This document shows positions 7,824 to 15,692 of a stretch of 34,313 nt of DNA, one piece after another. The stretch comes from Nitrosomonas sp. (GTDB lineage: Bacteria; Pseudomonadota; Gammaproteobacteria; Burkholderiales; Nitrosomonadaceae): positions 1 to 34,313 of the forward strand of contig JAJFJI010000365.1 of the NCBI GenBank assembly GCA_021774205.1. The letters are read 5' to 3'. The translations under genes were made by a program, and so were the position numbers. The notes below the pieces were generated by a model. The model was given only the letters and a program-made list of their open reading frames with translations, was not told the origin of the DNA and made no database searches. Positions within the stretch are counted from its first letter, which is position 1. Each line of letters starts with the position of its first letter.

Positions 7824-9581
7824 TTACATTTTTTCCGGGGCAGATACGTCTAGTAGGGCGAGTCCATTGCGCAATACTTGCTGAACCGAAGCAACGAGTG
7901 CTAACCGAGCATGTCGTAATGGTATTTCTGTTACCAGAAAACGTGTTGCATTATAGTAACTATGAAATTCGCTTGCCAGTTCTCGAAGGTAAAAAGCGAT
8001 AAGATGCGGTGCTGATTCCCTTGCTGCGGATTCAACCATATCAGGGAAATCAATGAGTTTCTGTAGTAATGCTAGTTCCATAGGACTGGTCAGCATTGTA
8101 GTGTCTGTGCTGTGCAGTATCGCTGCATCTTCGTCCCATTGTGCCATTACACTACAAACCCGGGCATAGGCATATTGAATATAATATACGGGATTGTCAT
8201 TGCTTTGTGATTTGGCTAAATCCAGATCAAAATCCAAATGCTGATCACTTTTTCGCATGACATAAAAAAAACGTGCGGCATCTTTACCCACTTCCCGCCG
8301 AAGGTCCCGAAGTGTTACAAATTCACCGGAACGGGTAGACATAGGCGCTTTTTTCCCTTCTCGATAGAGCACAGCAAATTGTACTAGTGAGATTTCAAGC
8401 TTCGCAGGATCAAGTGCCAATGCCTGAATGGCGCCTTTTATTCGAGAAACATAACCGTGGTGGTCTGCTCCCCATACATCAATCATCTGATCAAAACCAC
8501 GTTCAAACTTGTTGAGATGGTAAGCAATATCGGAAGCGAAATAAGTAAATTGTCCGTTTTCACGCTGTACGACGCGATCTTTTTCGTCACCAAAGTGGGT
8601 TGAACGGAACCATGTGGCGCCATCTTGTTGGTACAAATAGTTTTTTTTCTCGAGTAACTCGACCGCATGTGCCACCATACCATTGTCAAATAATGATTGT
8701 TCTGAGAGCCAAGTGTCAAATTCGACGCCAAATTCCATTAAATCATTGCGGCAGTCGCCCAGCTGTTCGGTAAGGGCAAAATTATGGATATACGCATAAT
8801 CTTCACCCAATATCTTTTTTGCACTGACAATCCATTTATTTAATTGTTCTTCTTCATCAACTTCTATTTCCAAGGGGGTTGAGGAAAGATTTTGTAACAG
8901 CAGATCGGGCTGATGGACATAGCGTTTTCCATGCGCTTTTTCTATCAGCTGCGCCATGTCGCGCACATACTCACCTTGATAAGCGTTTTTGGGGAATGGG
9001 ATGGTGAAGCCATTGAGTTGCAAGTAGCGTAACCAGGTGGAAAGTGCCAGTATGTCCATTTGACGTCCAGCATCATTGACATAGTATTCACGTGTAACGG
9101 TAAAACCAGCGGCAGCTAAGATGTTGGCAAGACTTGCGCCGAATGCTGCGCCGCGTCCGTGACCGACATGTAATGGCCCGGTTGGATTAGCTGAAACGAA
9201 TTCCACTTGGATTTTTTTACCTGCGCCAATATTTTGATGGCCGAAATTACTGCCATGCTTTAATACATAATATGGGAATTGTTGTTTAGCTGAAATTTGA
9301 AGAAACAGATTGATAAATCCAGCGCCTGCGACCTCGGCTTTTTCCAGGTAAGGTGAGGGGGGTAGGGCATCAATGAGTAACGTGGCGATTTCCCGGGGAT
9401 TTTTGTGTAAAGGCTTGGCCAGTTGCATAGCCAAATTGCAGGAGTAATCACCATGTTTAGCTTGCTTAGTGCGGGCCAACTCAATGCGTGTAGTTAAATC
9501 AGAGGATGCTACCTTGCTCGCGGCGTGATGCAGAAGTTCGGCAAAATGTGATTTAAAGTTGGGCTGGTTAGGCAGTATCAT
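7824..9581 (-). CDS. argS: Arginyl-tRNA synthetase
   Basis: Charges tRNA-Arg with arginine using ATP, a class I synthetase in the cytoplasm. The 585-aa protein has an N-terminal tRNA-recognition domain (about 1-115), the class I HIGH-type motif as HVGH at residues 138-141 after VEFVSANPTGPL, the YVNDAGRQMDILA segment, and a KMSKS-like stretch as PMSTRSGEFVTL, as in many ArgS enzymes. A DALR anticodon-binding domain closes it. The length is typical. It is the first gene of a probable argS-SPOR transcript. Confidence 0.97.
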   Translation of the reverse strand: MILPNQPNFKSHFAELLHHAASKVASSDLTTRIELARTKQAKHGDYSCNLAMQLAKPLHKNPREIATLLIDALPPSPYLEKAEVAGAGFINLFLQISAKQQFPYYVLKHGSNFGHQNIGAGKKIQVEFVSANPTGPLHVGHGRGAAFGASLANILAAAGFTVTREYYVNDAGRQMDILALSTWLRYLQLNGFTIPFPKNAYQGEYVRDMAQLIEKAHGKRYVHQPDLLLQNLSSTPLEIEVDEEEQLNKWIVSAKKILGEDYAYIHNFALTEQLGDCRNDLMEFGVEFDTWLSEQSLFDNGMVAHAVELLEKKNYLYQQDGATWFRSTHFGDEKDRVVQRENGQFTYFASDIAYHLNKFERGFDQMIDVWGADHHGYVSRIKGAIQALALDPAKLEISLVQFAVLYREGKKAPMSTRSGEFVTLRDLRREVGKDAARFFYVMRKSDQHLDFDLDLAKSQSNDNPVYYIQYAYARVCSVMAQWDEDAAILHSTDTTMLTSPMELALLQKLIDFPDMVESAARESAPHLIAFYLRELASEFHSYYNATRFLVTEIPLRHARLALVASVQQVLRNGLALLDVSAPEKM

Positions 9582-9697
9582 GGCTGGAAGTTGATTTTGT
9601 AGCCGTTATTATAGCGGGATTAAGGCAGTTTTAGTATGTAAGTTTTTGTTGCTGGCTAACTTTTGTGGTGGGTTTTGATACTGAATTTTGGGAAAAA

Positions 9698-10462
9698 TCA
9701 GCTTTCGTTAGTGGTGGCCGGTATGGTCGTTAGTTGTTGCCGGTATGTTTCAAATAAACAGATCCCCGCACTGACTGAAACATTGAGGCTTTCCACGTTG
9801 CCCAGCATGGGAATGCGTGTTATTTGGTCGCAGTTTTCTCGCGTTAATCGCCGCATACCTTGTCCTTCTGCGCCTAAAACCCAGGCAACGGGTCCATGAA
9901 GGTTAAGCGTATTCAGATCGCAATCTGCATTGCTATCGGTTCCAATGACCCATATACCCCGTTGTTTTAGTGTCCGTATCGTACGGGCCAGATTGGTGAC
10001 TGGGATAAAGGGGATGGTATCTGCTGCACCGCTGGCAACTTTGTGTACTGTGGCGGTAAGACCGACAGCGCGGTCTTTCGGTGCTATGACGGCATGAACG
10101 CCAAAAGCATCGGCAACGCGTAAACATGCGCCTAAATTATGCGGATCTTGTACGCCATCCAGCACAAGAAGTCGCGCGGGTTCGGAAAGTGTTTCTAGTA
10201 CATCTTCAATAGAGAGATAACCTCGTGTTGTATCAACGATGGCTGTTATACCCTGATGACGCTTGTTGCCTGTTATTTTGTCAAGCCTCTCGTGATCGCA
10301 GGATATCAATCGAATATCTTTGAATTCAGCAAGTTTTATTAATTCGCGGGCTCGTTGATCGCGACGATCGGCGTCAATGAAAATTTCTTTGATGCTATCT
10401 GGATTCTGTCGTAAACGGCTGGTAACCGCATGAAAACCAAATATCGGACGGGTGTTAGACAT
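9698..10462 (-). CDS. rlmB: 23S rRNA (guanosine-2'-O-)-methyltransferase RlmB
   Basis: Methylates the 2'-O of a conserved guanosine (G2251 in E. coli numbering) in the 23S rRNA P loop. The 254-aa protein has the N-terminal substrate-binding domain (FGFHAVTSRLRQNPDSIKEI) and a SPOUT fold with LVLDGVQDPHNLGACLRVAD, then WVLGAEGQGMRRL and NVESLNVSVSAGICLFETYR, which form the knot and bind S-adenosylmethionine. The length is typical. Its start overlaps the 3' end of rnr by 8 nt, so the two are translationally coupled, the usual rnr-rlmB pair. Confidence 0.97.
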   Translation of the reverse strand: MSNTRPIFGFHAVTSRLRQNPDSIKEIFIDADRRDQRARELIKLAEFKDIRLISCDHERLDKITGNKRHQGITAIVDTTRGYLSIEDVLETLSEPARLLVLDGVQDPHNLGACLRVADAFGVHAVIAPKDRAVGLTATVHKVASGAADTIPFIPVTNLARTIRTLKQRGIWVIGTDSNADCDLNTLNLHGPVAWVLGAEGQGMRRLTRENCDQITRIPMLGNVESLNVSVSAGICLFETYRQQLTTIPATTNES

Positions 10463-12698
10463 ATTCTGCTTTTTTCTTTTTTTGACGTTTGTTGCTTGCC
10501 TTAGTTGGCAAATTCGATGCGGCCTTGTTTTTAGTTTCTGCTAACACGAAATCAATTTTGCTGGTCTCTAAATCCACACGTACAAGCTTGACACGCAGCC
10601 GATCGCCAAGGCGAAATTGCATGCCGCTTCTTTCTCCAAGTAACAGGTGTTTGGTGGCGTCAAATTGAAAATAATCACTGGGTAATTCGGAAATATGCAC
10701 GAGTCCTTCTACATAAATGTTATCGAGCGCGACAAAAAGTCCGAAGCCGGTTACGCTGCTAATGACGCCGTCAAAACTCTCGCCGATTTTGTCTTGCATG
10801 TAGAAGCACTTTAGCCATGACTCTGCATCACGGACAGCTTCATCAGCACGTCGTTCAGTTTGTGAGCAATGCATTCCTAGGGCATGCCAGTCACCAGGCG
10901 AATATTTTTTGTTACTCAATATTGCTTTTATTACGCGGTGTATCAACAAATCAGGGTAACGGCGAATGGGGGAAGTGAAGTGCGTGTAGGATTCATATGC
11001 CAGTCCAAAATGCCCAACATTATCGGGGCTGTAAACTGCCTGGCGCAGCGATCTTAGCATGACAGTTTGTAACAATTGCGCGTCGGGTCTATCATGAATT
11101 TTGCTGAGTGTTTTGGCATAATCTTTAGCATGAGGATCATCGCCACCACCTAGTTGCAGGCCAAACTCCTTAAGAAAGTCACGTAAACCAACAAGTTTTT
11201 CAGGTGCCGGGCCTTCATGAATACGGTAAATGGCAGGCTGCTCATGTTTTTGTAGAAAATCTGACGTGCATACGTTCGCAGCCAGCATGCATTCCTCAAT
11301 CAGCCGGTGAGCGTCATTGCGGTGAACAGGTGAGATTTTCTCGATTTTTCCCTGGTCGTTGAAAATCATTTGCGTTTCGGTTGTTTCAAATTCTATGGCG
11401 CCGCGTTTCTTTCTTGTCTTCAGCAACACCTTGTATAGCTTGTGAAGCAGCTGGATATGAGGTAAAAGTTTTATATGCTGCTTGGCTTCTTTACTTTTCG
11501 CATTATCTATCATTGCTGCGACTTTGTTGTACGTAAGGCGTGCGTGCGAGTGCATGACTGCGGGGTAAAAACGATAGTCTATAAGATCGCCATTTGATTT
11601 GAACTGTATTTCACATACCATGCAAAGTCGATCACATCGTGGCTTAAGCGAGCATAAGCCGTTGGAAAGCACTTCCGGAAGCATTGGAATTACCCGTCTG
11701 GGAAAATAGACTGAATTGCCGCGTTCAAATGCTTCCTTATCTAGTAAATCGTTAGCATGTACATAGTGACTGACATCGGCGATGGCAACATACAACTTGT
11801 AGCCTTTTTTGTTGTCTTCGCAATAGACGGCATCATCAAAATCTCGCGCGGTTTCGCTATCAATAGTTACTAGCGGCAAGTGCCGGAGATCTTCTCTTTT
11901 AGCTAATTCCTTTTTGAGTATTCTCTTGGGTAACTTGGCGCAAAGTTTCTCCATTTCGGGTGAAAATTCATGAGGCAAGTCATGTTTGCGTAGTGCGATC
12001 TCAATTTCCATACCTGCTGATGTGTAATCCCCAAGAATTTCAATAATATCGCCAATCGGTTGCGCTTTTTTGCTGGGTTGTTGAATAATTTTTACAATGA
12101 CCACTTGCCCCGCTTTCGCGTTCATAGATTTTTCTTTCGGTATCAAAATATCCTGGCTGATACGTCGGTTTTCTGCTTCTACAAATAAGATTCCATGGTC
12201 ATCATGCAATCTTCCTACAAGTTGTGAATTGGCACGTTCTAGCACTTCAACAATCGTTGCCTCTCTGCGTCCTCGCCGGTCCACTCCAATTTCTCGTACG
12301 ACTACTTGATCACCATGAAGCGCTTTATGCATTTCCTTTGGGCTTAAGAATAAATCAGTGCTGCCATCGTCCGGGATTAGAAAACCGAATCCATCGGCAT
12401 GGCCCTGTACTTTACCTTTAATGAGCGCCAGTTTTTCCATGATGCAAAGATCACCTTTGCGATTACGTATAATCTGACCTTCACGCACCATCGCGGCAAG
12501 CCGGCGACTAAAGATTTCATTTTCATCAGGGGAAATACCGAGCAGTTTTTGTAATGCTGGGTCGGTAACAGGAACGCCTTGTTCTTCCATGATTTGCAGA
12601 ATATATTCCCGGCTTGGCAGCGGATGGCCATAAAGCTCTTTTTCACGCTCAAGGTGTGGGTCGAGATTGCGTAGCTTATGCTTCTTCTTAATTGACAA
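10455..12698 (-). CDS. rnr: Ribonuclease R
   Basis: A 3'-to-5' exoribonuclease that degrades structured RNA and works in RNA quality control and stationary-phase or cold physiology. The 747-aa protein has a winged-helix N-terminus (about 25-90), cold-shock domains (GKVQGHADGFGFLIPDDGST), the RNB catalytic domain with DSETARDFDDAVY near residues 279-291 and RRYPDLLIHRVI, an S1 domain (about 645-735: GVISSVTGFGLFVALDNIYV), and a Lys-rich tail. The start is TTG at 12698; AGGAAA lies 8 nt upstream and no in-frame ATG fits better. The start overlaps the -35 box of the divergent tRNA-Leu promoter. Confidence 0.96.
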   Translation of the reverse strand: MSIKKKHKLRNLDPHLEREKELYGHPLPSREYILQIMEEQGVPVTDPALQKLLGISPDENEIFSRRLAAMVREGQIIRNRKGDLCIMEKLALIKGKVQGHADGFGFLIPDDGSTDLFLSPKEMHKALHGDQVVVREIGVDRRGRREATIVEVLERANSQLVGRLHDDHGILFVEAENRRISQDILIPKEKSMNAKAGQVVIVKIIQQPSKKAQPIGDIIEILGDYTSAGMEIEIALRKHDLPHEFSPEMEKLCAKLPKRILKKELAKREDLRHLPLVTIDSETARDFDDAVYCEDNKKGYKLYVAIADVSHYVHANDLLDKEAFERGNSVYFPRRVIPMLPEVLSNGLCSLKPRCDRLCMVCEIQFKSNGDLIDYRFYPAVMHSHARLTYNKVAAMIDNAKSKEAKQHIKLLPHIQLLHKLYKVLLKTRKKRGAIEFETTETQMIFNDQGKIEKISPVHRNDAHRLIEECMLAANVCTSDFLQKHEQPAIYRIHEGPAPEKLVGLRDFLKEFGLQLGGGDDPHAKDYAKTLSKIHDRPDAQLLQTVMLRSLRQAVYSPDNVGHFGLAYESYTHFTSPIRRYPDLLIHRVIKAILSNKKYSPGDWHALGMHCSQTERRADEAVRDAESWLKCFYMQDKIGESFDGVISSVTGFGLFVALDNIYVEGLVHISELPSDYFQFDATKHLLLGERSGMQFRLGDRLRVKLVRVDLETSKIDFVLAETKNKAASNLPTKASNKRQKKKKAEYV

Positions 12699-12719
12699 AA
12701 CAGTGATTTCCTATAGAAT
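12692..12719 (+). promoter_or_regulatory. Sigma-70 type promoter of tRNA-Leu
   Basis: TTGACA (12692-12697), a 16-nt spacer, then TAGAAT (12714-12719). A start near 12726 would give a leader of about 32 nt before the tRNA. The -35 box overlaps the TTG start codon of rnr on the other strand. Confidence 0.7.
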
Positions 12720-12757
12720 TACCGACGTTTTGCCTCCTCGGATAGGAAGCGGATAAC

Positions 12758-12842
12758 GCCCAGATGGCGGAATTGGTAGACGCGCATGGTTCAGGTCCAT
12801 GTGCCTTCGGGTGTGGAGGTTCGAGTCCTCTTCTGGGCACCA
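12758..12842 (+). tRNA. tRNA-Leu (anticodon CAG)
   Basis: 85 nt with a perfect 7-bp acceptor stem (GCCCAGA with TCTGGGC), discriminator A and an encoded CCA. The anticodon arm is CATGG-TTCAGGT-CCATG, giving anticodon CAG for codon CUG. A long variable arm (TGCCTTCGGGTGT region) is as expected of a class II tRNA, and the T arm is GGAGG-TTCGAGT-CCTCT. It lies alone on the plus strand beside the phage integrase and is the likely integration target. Confidence 0.95.
12820..12842. other. Predicted left attachment site (attL) in the 3' end of tRNA-Leu
   Basis: The integrase gene begins 165 bp after the tRNA 3' end, and phage tyrosine recombinases commonly use the T-arm/acceptor part of a tRNA as the core. 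The phage would restore the 3' end. The right copy lies outside the window, so the exact core cannot be fixed. Confidence 0.45.
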
Positions 12843-13006
12843 CGATACTTTTTTTGATTGTTTCGTAATATTCCATAAAACGCATTAAGCCTTTAGTTTA
12901 TACCGGTTTAAGCAGTTTTCTTTATGCCTCGTAAATCTGATTTTTGCTGATTCTTTCCCATTCTTTCGGTATCATTCGCGGATATTGTACGGAAAGGATT
13001 ACGGAT

Positions 13007-13984
13007 ATGGCGTCGATCAGGAAAAAAGGTGCTGGCTATGAGGCAATGATCGCCCGCAAAGGTATTCGCAAGTCTCGCACATTTCGCACGAAAACAGAAG
13101 CACGCATGTGGGCGTCCGAAGTTGAGCTGAATATTATACGCGGCGACCACGGCAAAATAGCCAACAAATCATTCGCAGAGCTAATGCAGCATTATGGCGC
13201 CATAGTCTCGCCAGGTAAGCGCGGAGTACGTTGGGAACTAATGCGCATTAATGTTGTTTGCCGTGATCCAATTGCGGATGTGAGACTGGAAGATCTGCAG
13301 CCATCGCATTTTGCAGCATGGCGCGACCGTCGGTTAAAAGTCGTCTCTGTGGCTACGGTATTGCGCGACTGGAATTTGGTATCTCATGCTCTTAACGTCG
13401 CAGTTAATGAGTGGGGATGGTTGCCAGCGAACCCGATTAAACAAGTTAAGCGGCCAAAGCCACCGGCAGCACGCGAACGCAGGATCAGCCAGGACGAAAT
13501 TGACCGGCTGTTATTCGCGCTAGGTTATGATTATACAGAAAAGCCAGAAACAATCACCGCCACGGTCGGCGCTGCAATGCTATTTGCGATCGAAACTGCA
13601 ATGCGTGCTGGTGAGATTGTTTCGCTTACGTGGGATAATATTGATCTTGATAATCGTGTTGCCAGGTTGCCGGTTACTAAAAACGGCTTGCCACGTGATG
13701 TCCCGTTATCCGACGAGGCAGTGCGGATTATTAAGCAGGTTAGGAATGATCCTGATTCAGTGTTCAATCTAAAAACAAGCCAAATAGACTCGTTATTCAG
13801 AAAAGCCAAAGCAAGAGCAATCATTGATGATTTACACTTTCACGATACCAGAGCGGAAGCAATAACACGGCTATCGAAAAAAGTTGATATTCTCACGTTG
13901 GCGCGTATCTCAGGCCATCGTGACTTGAGGCAGCTTCAAATATATTTTCGTGAAAGCATGGCTGATATCGCTAAACGGATCTGA
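13007..13984 (+). CDS. int: Phage tyrosine integrase
   Basis: A site-specific recombinase for integration and excision at the adjacent tRNA. The 325-aa protein has an N-terminal arm-binding region (MASIRKKGAGYEAMIARKGI), a core-binding domain (about 55-150) and a catalytic domain with Arg200 (AMRAGEI), Lys225, His279-x-x-Arg282 (FHDTR), His304 (SGHRD) and the nucleophile Tyr313 (QIYFRE). I chose ATG 13007 because AAAGGA lies 8 nt upstream; an ATG 63 nt further upstream lacks such a site. Two direct ATTCTTTC repeats at 12950 and 12960 could be arm sites. The 3' end overlaps the convergent excisionase-like gene by 14 nt. Confidence 0.95.
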   Translation: MASIRKKGAGYEAMIARKGIRKSRTFRTKTEARMWASEVELNIIRGDHGKIANKSFAELMQHYGAIVSPGKRGVRWELMRINVVCRDPIADVRLEDLQPSHFAAWRDRRLKVVSVATVLRDWNLVSHALNVAVNEWGWLPANPIKQVKRPKPPAARERRISQDEIDRLLFALGYDYTEKPETITATVGAAMLFAIETAMRAGEIVSLTWDNIDLDNRVARLPVTKNGLPRDVPLSDEAVRIIKQVRNDPDSVFNLKTSQIDSLFRKAKARAIIDDLHFHDTRAEAITRLSKKVDILTLARISGHRDLRQLQIYFRESMADIAKRI

Positions 13985-14258
13985 TTTTTTTGCCGCCTTT
14001 GATATATTTCAGCGCCCAATCAACAACATCCTGCGCGATCCATTTTACATTACCTTTGCCGCCTGGCCGTGGCAACTGTCCTGCCTTCGGGAAGTCTGGC
14101 AGAGGTGCATACGTCGCCATGAAATATTTCTTGGACACACCAAGGTACCCGGCACATTGATCAGCATTCCATAGCGTTTGGTCAAGGCGTAGCTGTGGAT
14201 AAACGTTATTGGATATCAGATCGCCAATCTTGTCGATTATTTCTATTTGTTCGGTCAT
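13971..14258 (-). CDS. Excisionase-like DNA-binding protein (AlpA/MerR-type winged helix)
   Basis: Probably directs the integrase toward excision. The 95-aa protein contains a winged-helix motif of the AlpA/excisionase type: LWNADQCAGYLGVSKKYFMA, then a wing with PRPGGKGNVKWIAQDVVDW. It is the last gene of the leftward operon, so it would be made together with the recombination genes after induction, as Xis is in lambda. Its 3' end overlaps the int 3' end by 14 nt, so transcripts of the two would be antisense there. The role comes from motif and position; no direct homologue is certain. Confidence 0.75.
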   Translation of the reverse strand: MTEQIEIIDKIGDLISNNVYPQLRLDQTLWNADQCAGYLGVSKKYFMATYAPLPDFPKAGQLPRPGGKGNVKWIAQDVVDWALKYIKGGKKIRSV

Positions 14259-14323
14259 GGTTATTTATCTGCTTAATGTGTATTCATAGATTGTGTTATC
14301 ACACGTTGATGCGTTCATAACAA

Positions 14324-14530
14324 TCAATCCCTAGCCATCTGATTCAAATGCGCCATACTCTCAACGCCATCTATTCGATCCCATCTGATACGTTTTTTGC
14401 AGGCTCTTTCGTATCGCCTCAGTAATTCAAACCGGTCAACCGTATGCTGATCGCTGCATGTGCCAAGTTTGTTGATAAATTCCATTTCTGATTGAGTTGT
14501 GTATGGTGCGTTTGAGCTGTTATCTGTCAT
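14324..14530 (-). CDS. Hypothetical small phage protein
   Basis: 68 aa, charged, no recognisable domain (MTDNSSNAPYTTQSEMEFIN at the start, YERACKKRIRWDRIDGVES inside). It is supported by its place in the packed leftward operon: it starts 3 nt after the upstream gene's stop and shares strand and composition with its neighbours. Function unknown. Confidence 0.6.
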   Translation of the reverse strand: MTDNSSNAPYTTQSEMEFINKLGTCSDQHTVDRFELLRRYERACKKRIRWDRIDGVESMAHLNQMARD

Positions 14531-14533
14531 TGG

Positions 14534-15028
14534 TTAATTTCCTGTATTGCAGGTTGCATCTGTGTTTTTGATATCCAACGATAACTCTGCAAACGCTGCT
14601 TGCACTGCCTTAATAATCCGGCACAGATATTGATACTCATAGTTAGCCATCTTCGGCAAGCTATAGTGCCATTCACTCATGTCTGATCCGTACATATTCG
14701 CTAGAAAGTCATGATCATTCCAAGGATCATCGCGCCAACATTCAATTCCATTCTTTTCTGCATCTTCACGGATTTTGTCTATGTCATATACTTCTGAATC
14801 AATGCTGCTAAGTTTATTTGCAATATAATGCTCATTGGAGTCACAAAAAAATTCAGTTATGGTTTGGTCACCCATGCCACCCCAGTAGGTACTCCATGCT
14901 TTACCAAAACACTCAATAGTTATTTTTCCTTGGCCTTTGCGGAGGTCTTCAACTATTACTGAAACAGGGTCTAGTCTGTCCAGCTCAGAAAGCCTTAGTT
15001 TTGTTACTTGTGAAGTTTCAATCTTCAT
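14534..15028 (-). CDS. Hypothetical phage protein
   Basis: 164 aa, acidic, soluble, no membrane segment. It has a distinctive central stretch, WSTYWGGMGDQTITEFFCDS, that I associate with a widespread but uncharacterised phage early protein family; I recall no proven function. The start ATG directly follows the stop of the 55-aa upstream gene (TAAATG), which argues for coupled translation. It belongs to the leftward recombination operon. Confidence 0.7.
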   Translation of the reverse strand: MKIETSQVTKLRLSELDRLDPVSVIVEDLRKGQGKITIECFGKAWSTYWGGMGDQTITEFFCDSNEHYIANKLSSIDSEVYDIDKIREDAEKNGIECWRDDPWNDHDFLANMYGSDMSEWHYSLPKMANYEYQYLCRIIKAVQAAFAELSLDIKNTDATCNTGN

Positions 15029-15196
15029 TTAAGCTCCAGTATCGTTACACTGCTGCGCCACCATCTCAGCCCTAAGCTCTCGATCACGCTCTTCCATAAA
15101 GCCGAGCAGGGCAACCAGTAAAAGCAACCCAGCACAATAAATCCATATCTTGTCGCTGTTGTCTGGCGCTTTATAGCCCTTGTAGTCATTCAACAT
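15029..15196 (-). CDS. Small single-pass membrane protein
   Basis: 55 aa. A polar N-terminus of about 17 residues is followed by a hydrophobic segment (IWIYCAGLLLLVALLGFM, residues 18-35) and a charged tail (EERDRELRAEMVAQQ). Its ATG overlaps the end of the upstream HTH gene by 7 nt, and its stop touches the next ATG, so it fits a coupled gene string. Function unknown; a membrane-acting early protein is possible. Confidence 0.6.
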   Translation of the reverse strand: MLNDYKGYKAPDNSDKIWIYCAGLLLLVALLGFMEERDRELRAEMVAQQCNDTGA

Positions 15197-15681
15197 ATTT
15201 CACCCCTCTCAAGTTTCTTCTTGTACTTAGACGCGACGCTACGTACTGAATTTTCTTTTAATCCAAGAGCAGCAGCGATTTCTTTTTCACTAATGCCTTT
15301 CATTTTCATTTCATAAGCAATCTTCCCGGTTTCTCTGCCAAATCCACTCAGGCCGAGCCGTTTTCTCACATTTGAAATAATGTCCGATATCTTCGCCAAT
15401 GATGGATGCCTGCCATCAATTGACGCCGGCATCATTTCTTTCTCAATCAGAAGATCGTATATTTCTTCTGCGGTTAATTTCTCTTCTATTTTCTTTTCTG
15501 CGAATGCTTCAATTTCTGAAACCTGCTCTTTGGTGAGCTTTACCCTTTCAAAGAAAGTATCTGGCTCTGGTTTGGGCATGCCGCTTTCTATGTCCTGGAT
15601 AACCTTTTCTGGTAGTGGAAGCAGGCCAAGGCATATTTGCCAGGATTGCAGGTCGGTTTTAATTGGTTGTTGGGTCAGCAT
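15190..15681 (-). CDS. HTH-containing phage protein
   Basis: 163 aa. The C-terminal half (about 110-155) looks like a helix-turn-helix of the sigma-region-4/LuxR type: GKIAYEMKMKGISEKEIAAA followed by LGLKENSVRSVASKYKKKLE. The N-terminal half is charged and helical. It may be a DNA-binding regulator or a recombination accessory, since it follows the exonuclease gene by 11 bp. The ribosome binding site is weak. Confidence 0.65.
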   Translation of the reverse strand: MLTQQPIKTDLQSWQICLGLLPLPEKVIQDIESGMPKPEPDTFFERVKLTKEQVSEIEAFAEKKIEEKLTAEEIYDLLIEKEMMPASIDGRHPSLAKISDIISNVRKRLGLSGFGRETGKIAYEMKMKGISEKEIAAALGLKENSVRSVASKYKKKLERGEIC

Positions 15682-15692
15682 GTTGTTTGTTC

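Noticed and set aside
12908..13150. 80-aa minus-strand frame opposite int
   Set aside because: It is the shadow of the integrase start and its leader, with no motif.
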